Positions 1 to 12,287 of a DNA stretch of 64,000 nt are shown here, piece after piece. Each line of letters begins with the position of its first letter. Position 1 is the stretch's first letter. Origin of the DNA: Xenopus tropicalis (Eukaryota > Chordata > Amphibia > Anura > Pipidae); assembly GCF_000004195.4 (NCBI RefSeq), contig NC_030685.2, forward strand, positions 54,388,016-54,452,015, given 5' to 3'. The position numbers and the translations under genes were made by a program. Below the pieces are notes generated by a model. It made no database searches and was not told where the DNA came from. It saw nothing but the letters and a program-made list of their open reading frames with translations.

Positions 1-107
1 CCAGTTAATCCCAATACTGATACCATGTAAAGCTTACACAAAGGTAAGACATCAAAGCAGCCAGTCAGGTGGGGGGCCACACAGAAGAGGGTTGCGGGAC
101 AGCACTG
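1..107 (+). mobile_element. hAT element, right-end fragment
   Basis: This stretch matches the last ~125 bases of the complete hAT element at 27417-28849 almost base for base, starting at CCAGTTAATC and running through GGTGGGGGGCCACACAGA to the terminal GGACAGCACTG. It lacks about 28 bases of GC-rich sequence just before the end. Its left part lies outside the window, so the target duplication cannot be checked. Confidence 0.75.
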
Positions 108-1739
108 TTCTAAACAGTAAGCAGTTATCTGAAAGCAATTAGTCGTCTGCTGTCCCATAACAGGTCTGTCCCTTGAGCTGCAGATTTGCTGGAGCTGCCT
201 TCATTTATACTCATTGCCTTGCCACCCCATAAGCCAGTATGCTGCATTTGCTTATATGCCACCTGTATTTTTTACATAATGGATTTGTTGTGGCACATGA
301 TTCAGCATGTCCAGGATGTTCAGTATAGTTCACTGCTAATATACACAAAATAAATAGAAGCAATTACTGTACATATGTGCCGTATATATATTTTAACCCA
401 ACAATAAAAGTCTGGTACTTGCTCCTTTACTGTCCTAGCTAGTTCATTGTATCAGAATGACTATTCCAAAGAGGACATTTGCATATGCTGTGCTAGAATG
501 CTGTATTGCTGTTCAACAAAGAGGTTTTGCTTGTTAAAAAAACAGTTCTTACATTAACATTGTTATAGACTTACCCCCTACCTATCTTTCACCACTACAG
601 CACCTAAATTCATCTATTGGAATTGTTTCCATTGCTCCAAAAATTAACCAGACACTTCCAAAATATCTCCATTGACTCCTTTGTATCTTCCACTTTACCT
701 ATTGTGTAAAATGCTTTCATTTTTACTCCCTTAACACTGCTCTTTCATGCCTTCATGGTTTTTGGTTTCTTATTGGTGGGTCCGTATAACCTGTCCCTAG
801 AGCACAATCGTGGCTGCAGCTACTTCCTACAACTCCTCTTGCAATATGTGATCAGCACTTGTTACTCTAGCATTTTCTGCCTTTCATTTCTATATGTTTG
901 TCGATCACTTTTCTTGGTCATCTTTTTGGACTTGCTATTTGAAATTTTTATTTGCTTTATTTCTCTGATATAGTGCTGTAGCACCAAAATCCTTTTAAAT
1001 ATGATGCTGTTTGATAAATGTAGGTTAAAGTAAATGCTGAATGTCTTCAGGGAGCTATGTTGGTCCAGAGCATCAGACAATTGATTAATAAGCAATGCTA
1101 AATTTGAACTAGAAGTTAAATCTCCTTACAGTAGAGGTAAGCAGCCAGACGCTTTTTGAAACAAATCCTACAGACGTATCAATCTGCAGTCTACCATCAG
1201 TATATTCAACATCAGGCTTAGATACTTGTTCTGCACATCAGATTAATTGTTAGACAAAGCCTGTATTTATTTATAATTTTTCCCTAAAGGAATGATTTTA
1301 TGTTTATTTGTACCATTTCACACTAACTCTAATTGGTCCAAAAAGACATTGCAAGCAACCATGTATTTATTTTAACTCCAGGAGACGCATACAAGCTAAC
1401 TGTTCATTGTATGATGGGTTACTAAAAGAACATTTGCCACAGTATTACATAACCCCTTAATTTTAACACATGTGAGGATATATTCAGTCCTTCCAACTGT
1501 GCCTGGCACTGTTCTAGCATTTTTTTGACAAAGCACTGGCAGCAAATGTTGATGCTCCGCAATATTCCATTAACTCATCTTAGAGAGAAAAATCAGCAAC
1601 TTGCAGTTTAATGTAATTTATTTTGGAGGTGACACTCTAGAGGTACAGTATCAGTTAACTAGAATCACTGGGACTTGGATTTTATCAGATCTGTTCCAGT
1701 GGTCTGTCTTTAATAAATTGCACCATGCCTTAAAGCTGC
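108..1739. other. No recognisable feature
   Basis: AT-rich sequence. I see no exon-like frame, no inverted repeat with a clear target duplication and no tandem repeat. The short open frames here have no recognisable motif. Confidence 0.5.
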
Positions 1740-2054
1740 TTAAAGGGGTTGTTCACCTTTACATTAACCTTTAGTATGATATACACATTGATATTTTGCA
1801 ATTGGTTTTCATTTTTTTGTTTTTTTTTCAGTTATTTCGCTTTTTGTTCCAGGAGAGGGTAATGATAACAATAAAATAATAGCCTCGCAGAGCAAATGTT
1901 TTTTGGCTGCCGGGGTCAGTGACCACCATTTGAAAGTTAGACAGATGTAGAAGAGATAGGCAAATAATTCAAAAAATGATAAAAAAAAAGTTGCTTGGAA
2001 TAGAACATTCCGTAATATATTAAAAGTTAAATTAAAGGTGAAACACCCCTTTAA
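1740..2054 (+). mobile_element. T2-like (TTAA) MITE, subfamily A
   Basis: Starts TTAAAGGGGTTGTTCACC and ends with the complement, GGTGAAACACCCCTTTAA, so both ends carry the TTAA duplication. T2 (Kolobok) MITEs of Xenopus are known to begin TTAAAGGRR. The interior phrases GGGGTCAGTGACCACCATTTG and CAATTGGTTTTCATTTT recur in the copies at 22774 and 58074, which confirms a dispersed family. The minus-strand frame across it is not a gene. Confidence 0.85.
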
Positions 2055-3681
2055 TAACATTTAAATATTGCCCAATAGGATTGTTTTGCCATGAACATGA
2101 TTTTTTTTTCTATTTTGGCTAACATCAAGTACAAGGTACTGTCTTATTTACAGGTAGAAAGTAGAACAGTTAAAATAAGGTATTGTAGTGCACTGCATGG
2201 TAATTGTCTTTGTCACTTTGCTCAGCGTTAAACTACAATGTTTTCTAGTTAATTGATCCTATTGCTCAATATGGTGCAGCATTTAGGAATTTTATAAACT
2301 ACCTGCCAAATCGGGCTCTGAAGAGCACATTTTACTATTTTAGTAGCTCCATTCATTTCCAAAGGGGCTACATTCTATACAAACACACACAAGCTATATA
2401 CTGGCCATAGTTGGGCAGGGTGGAAATTATTGCAGATCACACACTTGGGCAAATTTTTCAAGACTAGGCAAATTTGCACCTGGGCAGTTATCCATTGCAA
2501 CTAATCACATTTTTGCTTTCATTGTTCTACTTGCAGTTTGCTAAAAAAAAACTGAATGGCCTTGGGTAATTGCAAATTTGCCAGTCTTGTAAATGAGCCC
2601 CACTATAGTGTCTATAGGCAGGTAGAGCTCTGGAAGGCAATCAGAGGCTGGCTGTCTGTCTTGGCTGTAACTGTTGTGCTACAGATAGGTTTTCAGTGGG
2701 TGTTTCTGCTGTGGATGATAACATAAGCTGAGTATCAGTGTGCACAATGTTACTTCATTATTTTTTTCCAGGTAACGCTTTTTAAGCAGTTAGGAGCTGA
2801 ATATAGAGTCATCTTAGGATGAAAATACTTGCAGAGCTTGCTGGGACCAGATACACCCTCCTATCATTTCAATCAGCCTTAGCAATAGGGCATAATTGTA
2901 ATTATTACACTGAAATTATAGATGGCTGTGTGGGTCTGCCAAACTCTCATTCTCCAGCTGCAGAAGGATGTTGTGGATGCTGAAAGCTGTAATTCACAAC
3001 AGCTGGGGGACTGGGTATTTAAGATACTGTGGCGAGGTTCTCTAAACATATTAAGTCTATGGCCTATGGCACACAAGCTGGTAGGAGAACAGCTTGTGTG
3101 CCACAGCCACAGGCACGCAAGTATGCTATAGAATGTCCTTTTCTTAGTAACTGTTCAAATGTTTTTTGTTTTTTTTTTATATAGTTTTTGAATTATTTGC
3201 CTTCCTCTTCTGCCTTAATCCAACTTTTAAATAGGGGACATGGAACCTGGCAGCCAAAAAACTATTGATTAATGAGGCTACAATTAAATAAAAAAATGGG
3301 CTAAAATTGGGCACTAGCAACCAAACAGTTGATGAAATTTCAAACTGGAGATTTTTTTTTTCCCTTTTCTTAAATTTTGTATTATATTGAATACAATGTC
3401 AAGCAATGTATAAAGTATCCCAATAGTATAAAAGTACATTAAAGTAATATGAACATATAATATATATTGTGAGAGATGCAATGGAAAAGATCATTATTTG
3501 GTGTATTTACACCAGTGTTGAAGGTGGGATACAAGTAGCGCCAGATAGAATGCCTGGTTTTGCAGCAGGTGATGCTGTGTTTTAGGAAAAGCCAAATTAT
3601 ATATATACAAAAATGCTGGAAGAGCTGCACACCATGAGGTCGTGTTGATACCTGGGTGCCTGTGCAAAAAATAAGTATACA
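2055..3681. other. Degraded repeat fragments
   Basis: About 2430-2605 resembles the palindromic GATTTATCAA-type element at 55111 (same GGGCAGTTA / GCAACTAATCA phrases, ending AAATGAGCCCC). About 3170-3350 looks like an eroded piece of a subfamily A T2 MITE (GCAGCCAAAAAACTA, GAGGCTACAATT). Nothing else is recognised. Confidence 0.45.
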
Positions 3682-3912
3682 GGCTGGAGTGACGGCAGAC
3701 ACAGGATTTTCACAAAGGAGTCTCAGGAACAAAAAAAAATGGAATAAATCAGAGGTTTATTGTGACCAACGTTTCAGCTCCACACAGGAGCTGATCCCTG
3801 ATCAAAAGGGATGGAGCTGAAACATTGGTCACAATAAACCTCTGATTTATTCCATTTTTTTTTGTTCCTCAGAATCCTTTGTGAAAATCCTGTTTGTGCC
3901 GTCACTCCAGCC
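3682..3912. repeat. Foldback palindrome next to a TA microsatellite
   Basis: The left arm begins GGCTGGAGTGACGGC and the right arm ends GCCGTCACTCCAGCC; the arms match over about 100 bases with a loop near 3790-3810. The right arm holds CTGATCA (3798), then GAAACATTGG (3819) and CACAATAAA. This order resembles a hammerhead ribozyme core followed by a poly(A) signal, as found in Penelope-like retroelements. It may be two fragments in head-to-head orientation. The TA run at 3920 follows directly. Confidence 0.7.
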
Positions 3913-3913
3913 A

Positions 3914-3919
<6 letters not shown>

Positions 3920-3957
<38 letters not shown>
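3920..3957. repeat. (TA)n microsatellite
   Basis: About 19 TA units directly after the foldback element. Confidence 0.95.
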
Positions 3958-3959
<2 letters not shown>

Positions 3960-4093
3960 AACACGAAGAAGTCGCTCTCACAGGTCTTATGTGCAAAAAT
4001 AAATATATATATATAAATGAAGAACAGAGTACCGCACACACAGGGACTTTAAAACAGAACAAAAAATCTTTATTAATCCATAGTTTTGAACAC
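3958..4093 (-). mobile_element. Penelope-like retroelement remnant, first part
   Basis: Read on the minus strand, the piece resembles the foldback elements at 3682 and 22244: AATAAAG, a run of purines, then GTCCCTGTGTG and a TA-rich end. It continues after the inserted MITE at 4097-4494. The family assignment rests only on the hammerhead-like motif and on shared phrases. Confidence 0.4.
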
Positions 4094-4096
4094 TAA

Positions 4097-4494
4097 GGGG
4101 CTGATTTACTAACCCACGAATCCGACCCGAATTGGAAAAGTTCCGACTTGAAAACGAACATTTTGCGACTTTTTCGTATGTTTTGCGATTTTTTCGGATT
4201 CTTTACGAATTTTTCGTTACCAATACGATTTTTGCGTAAAAACGCGAGTTTTCGTATCCATTACGAAAGTTGCGTAAAAAGTTGCGCATTTTTCGTAGCG
4301 TTAAAACTTACGCGAAAAGTTGCGCATTTTTCGTAGCGTTAAGTTTTTACGCAAAAATCGTATTGGTAACGAAAAATTCGTAAAGAATCCGAAAAAATCG
4401 CAAAACATACGAAAAAATCGCAAAATACCGATCATTATGAAAAAAACGCAATCGGACTCCATTCGACCCGTTCGTGGGTAAGTAAATCAGCCCC
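4097..4494. mobile_element. Palindromic MITE, 3-bp TSD (Harbinger-like), GGGGCTGATTTACTAA family
   Basis: Starts GGGGCTGATTTACTAACC and ends with its complement. It is flanked by TAA at 4094-4096 and 4495-4497, as expected for PIF/Harbinger-type insertion at TWA. The interior is an almost complete hairpin of CGTAAAAA / TTTTTACG phrases. Related copies lie at 11978 and 13329. The frames inside are repeat artefacts. Confidence 0.85.
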
Positions 4495-4869
4495 TAAATG
4501 TGTTCTTCAGGGACAAACCAAAAGACTGTGCACAAACACCCCCTTTAAATAGCCCACTACAAAAAAGGTGCCAAAATCTAGTGTCCGTAATCATGGAAAC
4601 TGCTTGTATACAAAAGAAAAGGAAAAGCCTAATAAAATGGTAGATCAAACATGAAAAGAGAGTGTAACAAACCCTCCAGACACTTATTGCTGAAGTGAAA
4701 CATAAGTATAGCACACAAATGTAGCAAAAATACAAGTATCATTTCAGGTGCAAATTGTATCAAGTCAGGATATGAGCCAGAGTGGAACAGAATCAGCAGA
4801 AAAAACAAAAACCAAAAAGAAAAATCTACCCGATCCGTACTACCAAACAGAGTTAAATAAGCCAGGAGC
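4495..4869. other. Retroelement remnant, second part, and unassigned sequence
   Basis: The first ~80 bases complete the element broken by the MITE; minus-strand CTGAAGA lies at 4504-4510. The remaining sequence up to the next inverted repeat is not recognised. Confidence 0.4.
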
Positions 4870-5110
4870 CCACTGTAACCACCGGTACCAGTAAGTAAAA
4901 ACATCATCATTTGGAGCCAAAAAGTACCGCCGTTGCCATGGTGAACCCCCCCAAAAAACATTGAATTTCCACGGCAACCACCGGTACCAATAAGCAAAAA
5001 TGTCATCATATTGGCACCGGTGGTTGCCGTGGGTCAACACCATGCAATGGTGGTACTTTTTGGCTCCATATGATGACGTTTTTACTTACTGGTACCGGTG
5101 GTTACTGTGG
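4870..5110. repeat. Nested inverted repeat
   Basis: Arms 4870-4943 and 5038-5110 are complementary with few mismatches (phrases CCGGTACCAGTAAGTAAAAA and TTTTTACTTACTGGTACCGG). The ~95-base spacer holds a second inverted repeat, CCACGGCAACCACCGG versus CCGGTGGTTGCCGTGG, at 4971-5031. The minus-strand frames through it repeat the peptide LIGTGG / LTGTGG, which reflects the repeat and not a gene. Confidence 0.85.
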
Positions 5111-8036
5111 AAATTCAATGTTTTTTTGGGGGGGTTCACATATATTCTTTGCTAACTTCATTGTTACTAATTAGTCAGTGAACTTTAGAAGTGCTCATAG
5201 AGAACAGAAGAGAGAGGTCTTGTTGCTCAGCACTCAAGGGAAGTATAAGAACATGTACTGTATATCCACCTCAGCCTATTAACAGTGGTTGCATATTGAA
5301 TGTACATCCTTAATGACTAAATAGCAAAAAAATCATATGTGTTCCATGGACAGTAATGGTGTCTGTGCAACCATGCAATAGCATGCAGCTTCAATACATT
5401 GCCTGTATTTAAGGAGTGAAGCTTGTACCCCTAAAATAGTAAAAAAAGATGGGGAATCTCCAGGAAACTTTAAGCTTTTTATTCACCATACCTATAGGGG
5501 TCAATAGATAGCTAACAACCTGATTCTGTATTGTATTTTATTCACCATTTGTATGAATAAATGCAATTTTTGTTATTATATCTTTCACTTTATACAGGTT
5601 CTACATTTCATTATCTGTAACACTTTGTATTTTTATTACATATTTATTCTTTGTATATAATTGCTCGGACAAAAAATGTTCTACATTTTCAACAGTGATA
5701 AGTTTTAGTCTGCCAACCTCTTACCCCAGAGTCTCAGGCCCCACTGACCAATGAGCTTGCACCATGTGATAATAGCAATTTTTTTCTGATATCTTCAGAA
5801 TTATTGTATGTTATTCTGTAGTGTAAAAATAATTTCTTTTTAATTTTTGCGATCTAAACTTGACTGTTTTTGCTGCAACTGTAATAAATATTTACCCTTT
5901 TTGCAAATAGCACTCTGTAACTTCACACATCTGTTTTTAAAATTTATATTTTAGCCTTTAGCAGAAGAAGCACATTCTTTCTTTCCATAAGGAACAATCC
6001 TTTTTTAGATCAATCTGTTAAATCATAAAATAAGCTATAAATGGCTAAGCGCTTTAATTTTGGTAAATGGGATTGCCCTTTGTATGGATATGGTTATGTA
6101 TGACAAAATACCACAGTGGATAAAAGCTGAGATGATTGCAGTGTTACGATGAAAAGAAAAGGATTTGTTCCCTAGAGTATTTTATCTTGCCTTGGGGCTC
6201 AACATTTCAAATGGATTCCTTGTTCACAGCCTCTTTGTAGCTATTATAGGCTCAGTTTATCCATATGGTTTTAAACTACAAAGGATTAGGATGTAATACT
6301 GTTGTCGTTCTAATGTTTCCTGACATTTATCCACTGATATTACTATTATAATTTCTAATGTGCTTACGTGTTCTGCAGCTCTTTATAGAAAATGTTTATC
6401 ATTCACATCAATCCCTGTCAAGGTATAGATTACAATGTAAGGACCTTACCACATGCAGAGGAGTCAGTTAACCTGACTGTATGTTTTTGGAGTCAAAGAG
6501 AAACCCCACACAGTGGGAGAACATACTAACTCTATGCAGTAATGCTCAGCTCAGAATCATGCCCAGGATCCCAGTGCCAATCACTGACTCACCATTCTGC
6601 CAATATATCACCTTGCTAGGAGACTGAATAATTGTTAAGGGGGATATAAAAATGACCCAAAGTTTTTCACAGGAACCTTTCGATACCTGATGTTCATCCT
6701 GACAAATGCCTTGAAGTGCTTTTAGTTAGCTACAACATTAGAGATATTTAGTTGGTAACAAGACCATAGTACACTTGCAAGCCATGCTGAATCTTTGGTT
6801 GTACATTTGAATGATGTGCAAGCTAGAGGGCATAAAGAGGACATCCTCATACAACCCCCAGCCCACCCCTCTATAAATATAACACTGCCGAATGCAGGTA
6901 TTACTGTATTCATGGAAGAAGCATAAGGCACAAAGGGGCTGGGTACAAAGTACTACAAAAAATATCTGAATTACATCATTCAGGACTTCCTAGATGTCAC
7001 CTAGATGTCAAATTCACATTATAACCTTAATAACAGTGCCCCCAAAATGGTACCTGCCTGCTTGCTGTGATCGTGGCTTCCAAGACTGAAGAAAACTAAA
7101 TTTAAATACTTTGTATAGTGTAAGTGAAGTTTATTTTATTCAACTAACATGATAGACAAGGATTTGTAATTGTTTCCCAGGGTGACAGTTTCCCGCTAAA
7201 CAACACCTAACCCGTAAAATGTTGCCATTGTAAGATCCACATCCAACACATACCCGCGTGTTTACACGCTTAAAGCTAATTCTGAGTGCACCTTGGATTC
7301 CAAGACAGGGAAAATTTAGGAGTAGAGAAACTGTGTACTCCCCCAGCCTGACCCACAGCCAACCTGAACCCACAATGGTTGCCCAAATTTCAACCCTAAC
7401 CCACCTGACCTCAGGGTAAACTGCAGGTCCAGCCATTTGTGGCTCATCCTGTACATCACTAGTACTTTGCTCTTGTTTTTTGTTCTTTGTTCCCTGCCTC
7501 ACATTTCAAATGAATAAACACAGGAAACCAGAAGGAAATCGCAGAAAGTATTTGTGTGGTTGAACACTAGATGGAAGCCTTGCAACTCTTTTGTCTTCTT
7601 TGGATTTTTGATTACATTTCAACAATGTACTTGTGTTTATTATACCATGTGGAAGGAACATTAAATGGTTTCCTCTACTTGCTGACCAGTCCAGAAATCC
7701 TGGGACAATCTGGTGGTTCTTAGGAGGATTCAGCAAATCACCTTTCCCTTCACATTGAGTATACAAAATAATGTTTGGTATTCTATTTTGTACAGCAAGA
7801 GCATTCTAAGATTGAAAATGAATAAAAAATGTCACCACAATATTAATATTAAAGACTTATTGGCTTCTCTTTAGAAGACTACGGTAGTCTCCCGTAAGAA
7901 TAAAACTACTGAAATTATGGCCATGGAAAAGATGCCCAGTATCTTAACAGATTCCCACAAGAAGTTCCTTAAAATATGGAAGCCATGATTTATATATAGA
8001 TATGGGGCAGATTACCGTATTTCTCTTCTCTCACTG
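5111..8036. other. No recognisable feature
   Basis: AT-rich sequence with scattered short frames on both strands. The longest (minus strand, about 7140-7502) has no known motif and no splice-site support. I see no inverted-repeat element with clear ends. Confidence 0.45.
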
Positions 8037-8039
8037 TAA

Positions 8040-8379
8040 AGGTGGCCACACACGTGGTGATTTTAGATCTTTCGTGCGACCATCGGTCGCACAAAAGATC
8101 GTACAATCCACCACTAACCGTTCAGGACTGAAACGGCAGATAAGGAGGTAGAAACAATAGGATTTCTACCTCCTTCTGCAGATTCAGCCCCGAAGACAGA
8201 TTTTGCTCAAGCACCTTCTATGGCGCCCGATCAAAATCTTTTAACCGGCCCGATCGGTAAGTCGACCGATATCAGCAGCATCCTGCGATATCGGTCGACT
8301 CACTGACTTGCCATACACGCACCAAATATCGTACAAAACTAGGTTTTGTACGATATTATTGGTGCGTGTATGGCCAGCT
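8040..8379. mobile_element. Palindromic MITE, GGTGGCCACACACG family
   Basis: Left end AGGTGGCCACACACG and right end CGTGTATGGCCAGCT are inverted repeats, flanked by TAA (8037-8039 and 8380-8382). The interior is largely self-complementary (TCGTGCGACCATCGGTCGCAC, GATATCGGTCGACT). Confidence 0.8.
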
Positions 8380-8706
8380 TAAAACTTGGCCTAGACAAAG
8401 GTACACAGAGGGCATTTAAAATGGGCCAACAATAAACAACCAAAGACCTAGGTCCCTCCTTGGCTTGAATTCTGAAGATATGACCTATCCGTTGTTCATT
8501 GTTCTTTGTTTTATTGTTTACACCCTTTATAACTAATGCTTTACAGTCTTTTTTTGACATATTATATTATTTAAGCAATGGGTACTAGAGCGCTCCCTTG
8601 AAGGAGAACCCCAGGCCCCCAATGTATACATAGAGACTACCAATTATATATTTTGGTTGCTCCTATACTGATATCCATCTAAGATATCATATCTTGTTGG
8701 TCTGCT

Positions 8707-9174
8707 TTAAAGGAGAAGGAAAGGCTAATAAAGAGTTAATCTCAAGCTGCAGGCATACCTTCAGTTATCTCAATAGTGCCCTTAAGTCTCCCCATATTTC
8801 ACCTGTTCAGATGATCAGAAGCCAAACAGGAAGGAAAAACGCTGAGCTGTGCAAAAAAAGTTCCCATAATGCCTTGCTCCTGCACCGAGACCCAGACCAA
8901 GTGAACATGCTCAGTTAGTAAGACTATGAGGAAGCTTCCTGCTGATTGGCTCAGATCCACATTCCTAAGGGAGGGGGGAGTGAGTTCTTAGCATTCTTGA
9001 GGAAGGGGGAGCAGGAGAGGGGAGAGAGCTGCGTGCCTCTGGCACAGGAATTACAGACACAACAAATCTTTTGACAGAGAACTCAGTGCAGCGTTTCTGT
9101 GAGTGCTTATGGCTGTATTTACATAGACCTTTCTGATAAAGCTCACTTAGTTTTTACCTTTATTTCTCCTTTAA
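8707..9174 (+). mobile_element. T2-like (TTAA) MITE, subfamily B
   Basis: Starts TTAAAGGAGAAGGAAAGG and ends with a diverged complement followed by TTAA. The interior phrases GAGCATGCTCAGTTAGTAAG-like, GATTGGCTCAGATCC and GGGGGGAGTGAG recur inverted at 24264-24688 and in part at 52820-53265. It contains no coding capacity. Confidence 0.85.
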
Positions 9175-9416
9175 CGTTATATGCTGTGACAAATGTAACA
9201 CAGTCTGTTTCTTCCCCGATTTAAATAAAAATTTATTGAAATAAAAAAAAAATAATACATTAGTTTGAAATTTAGAGCAACTTATTCTACCACTACATAT
9301 GTTTTTCACATCCCCTTTCTTTCTTTTACTTTTAAGTACACTGTAATGTTGAAAAAAAAACAATGAACTATAAACAAAAAAAGAAATCTAGAGATACTAA
9401 CTATAAGGGCTCTGGC

Positions 9417-9600
9417 ACACGGGGAGATTAGAGTTTCCTCTCAAGGCAACTTCCGCGATTTCACTGAAATCGTGCCGCCGCATTTGCCATCCCACCGGCG
9501 ATTTACATTTTCGCCGGTGGGATGGCATTTCGGGGAGATTAGTCGCCCTCGAACAGGGAGATTTGTCGCGGGCGACTAATCTCCCCGTGTACCAGAGCCC
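9417..9600. mobile_element. Palindromic MITE, GGGCTCTGGCACACGG family
   Basis: Perfect-looking terminal inverted repeats GGGCTCTGG...CCAGAGCCC flanked by TAA on both sides. The interior has GACTAATCTCCCCG and its complement and a hairpin on TCGCCGGTGGGATGGC. A longer copy is at 35635-35916. Confidence 0.88.
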
Positions 9601-9603
9601 TAA

Positions 9604-10640
9604 AATGAAACTGAGGCTTAACAAGAGGCTACTTCTTGTAGGTCTCTACAGCCATTAGCACATATTGACTATTAGCCAATTGTTTGATGGGTAAGACTTC
9701 CCACACCATTTTGTAAAAAAAAAATCCTAATGGCTATATAGATGTGGAAAATAATAAATGGCAAATGGTCTGCTATTTATCCTAAATGTAGGCATTTTCT
9801 TCCAGTTTACACTTTGTTCTTGCTTACCCTATCTTTCCTCTGATCCAGAAGAAATCAAAACATACAGGTGCTCTTTTTGACAACAAAATAGCAGTGTGAA
9901 TGCCCCCTAAATCAACTACCACTACAAAATACAAATTTGTCATTTCTTGCTTAAAAGCCATCCATTTAATTTGAACCATTTATCCATTAATCACTCATTG
10001 TAAGAGAAATCTATAACTGTTCCTTTACCATAAATAAATTATAGTATCATTTTTCAGTTATAAAATGAGTGTGCTATGATGGTTTGGCAAATGATTCATA
10101 GAAATGAACAGAACAACAGATCTTTTGCAAAGATTCTAAATTCATTCAAACAATAAGCAGATACATGGTGGCTTTGTGCACATCAGGTTTCTACCAGACT
10201 TGAGGCACCGACATTGCTGACAGTCAAATATTTTACAATTAATAGTCTGTCTTCTATTGTACTTGGGTGGATGTCATTCATGCACACATTTTTTTAACGG
10301 TTGTGATCCTATTCAGTACAAAAGTATTTTTAGACATTTCTTACTTTCTTAAATAATTTTCCTTTGGCTTTCTCTTATCTGCTTTGTGCTTTTGTGGTAG
10401 AAGCGTCATGGTATATATGGTTGAATACCTTTAAGATAACTGAATGCGATAGTTATTTGCCAGGTGGGTGGACTCCACTAGAAAAGACTTAGATGCAATT
10501 GTTTTTGATTTTGATCAAGATTGAACGAGCAAGGAAGTGATAAGCTCTGGGCTGCCTGCTGTGGTTTCCATACATGTTGTTGACAAGGATTGCAAAATGA
10601 ATGAATGCAGTAGAGCTACAACTCTTTTCTTGTGCATATA

Positions 10641-10676
<36 letters not shown>

Positions 10677-11780
10677 CTCTCTACAAACACTAACCTTTTA
10701 ACTAATGTTTGTTTTGTACAGGTTAAATGCAAATTTTATTGCAAGTTTACCCAATAGACTCTTTGTTTAGTTTTAAAAAAGTATTTATTGATCCTCAAAG
10801 TACTTTGGCAATCTGTTATATTTGCAGTTTTAGAGCTGTAGTTATAGGAATGGTAGCTTGCCTTCTCATAAGGCCTGAAAGAGCAGAATCATTTTTACAT
10901 ACATGTATAAATAAATTCCAGGGCATGGGGAAGAAAGCAGAGAATATGCCTTTTTGCAGTATTTTTTAGTTTAGAGCTTTATGTACTTTAATAAAAATGA
11001 TATGCAAGTTTAAGACAACGTAGGGTCTTGGACTGTATAACTAGTGCAGGTGCCCCATGGCAGTCTTATTTCTGACTGCAGAATTGTTACAGACCTAAAT
11101 TAGCCATTACATCAGTATCATTTGCATAGTATGTAGGACAAGCTTCTGAAATTCCCACTTTTAGACCACAAGTCTGGTTGTGTCACATCTTGGGACTCTT
11201 TTGGTGCCATTTTCACAATCTGCTGACCTTGGCAGAGGCTTTTTTTATTTTTACTATTAATGTAATGAAAATAGTAAAATGTCAATGTATTGTAAGCTCC
11301 AACTGGGCAGGGACTAATGGAAATGATGTATAGTCTGTTTGGTTTGATTACTTGAAAAAGTAAGGTGTAAGGGGCTCTTAGATTCATGATTCACAAGACA
11401 TATTCTCCACTGGCATTTTTTCTGAGAAGTTCCTGAACTTAGCAATGCTGTTTCTTTGCAAAACTACTCCTTGCCAATGCTCACACAAGCAGAGAGGCTA
11501 ATGCTCCTCCTGATTCTGCTTATATTGGTTTACCTAGAGAATGCTTTATGATATACAGAAACACTGGCACAATAGACAACAACATAAGAGTCAATATCCT
11601 AACAATAATAATTCAGTGCAAAAACATATTTGCAGTCAGCTTTCCACCTTCCAACAAGGTTGTCATTTTCTTTAATGCAAACCGCTTGTCACAGCTGAAA
11701 GGCAGATGGTAGCCAAAATAAACATTCAAATCCTCCCCTTCACCAATGGTGACTGACAGGTTTCAATGTAAATATAAAAT
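9604..11780. other. No recognisable feature apart from one microsatellite
   Basis: A TA run of about 31 bases lies at 10644-10674. The rest is AT-rich single-copy-looking sequence with no exon I can support. Confidence 0.45.
10644..10674. repeat. (TA)n microsatellite
   Basis: Uninterrupted TA dinucleotides. Confidence 0.95.
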
Positions 11781-11781
11781 A

Positions 11782-11840
11782 GGGTGACCAGATCATGTAA
11801 AAATTCAGAGACACTGAATTCTCAAGTGATCTGGTCACCC
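11782..11840. mobile_element. Very short TA-flanked MITE
   Basis: GGGTGACCAGATCA and its exact complement TGATCTGGTCACCC enclose about 31 bases and are flanked by TA on both sides. This fits a heavily deleted Tc1/mariner-like element. Confidence 0.7.
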
Positions 11841-11977
11841 TAATATAAAATATAAAAGTTTGCCTAATCAAACAAAATGGAATTCCAAAATTGGAAAAAT
11901 GATTCCAATATACATTAATTGCAAATTATACATGGGTTTGAAGTTATTTGTAAATGTAAAAATTGCTTACACTCTTA

Positions 11978-12287
11978 GGGGCTGATTTACTAATCCACGA
12001 ATCCGAATGGGAAAAATTCGGATTGGAAAACGAACATTTTGCTACTTCTTCGTATTTTTTGCGACTTTTTCGTAGCCGTTACGAGTTGTGTGAATTGTCG
12101 CGACTTTTCCATAGCCATTATGACTTTCGTGAATTGTCGCGACTTTTTCATTGCCATTACAAATTTCGTGAATTGTCGCGACTTTTTCATAGCCAGTACG
12201 ACTCGAAAAAGTCGCAAAATACCAATCATTACGAAAAAAACGCATTCGGACGCTTTTCGGACGTTCGTGGATTAGTAAATGTGCCTC
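11978..12287. mobile_element. Palindromic MITE with a 39-bp internal tandem repeat
   Basis: Left end GGGGCTGATTTACTAATCC and right end GATTAGTAAATGTGCC place it in the same family as 4097 and 13329, with a diverged 3-bp flank. Inside, a 39-bp unit containing TGAATTGTCGCGACTTTTTC repeats at 12091, 12130 and 12169. Because 39 is a multiple of three, open frames of 67-149 codons appear on both strands with a 13-residue repeat (for example ELSRLFHS...). I regard these as by-products. Confidence 0.8.

Noticed and set aside
4629..5043. Minus-strand frames of 126 and 67 codons with LIGTGG repeats
   Set aside because: They are explained by the nested inverted repeat; no start context or splice sites.
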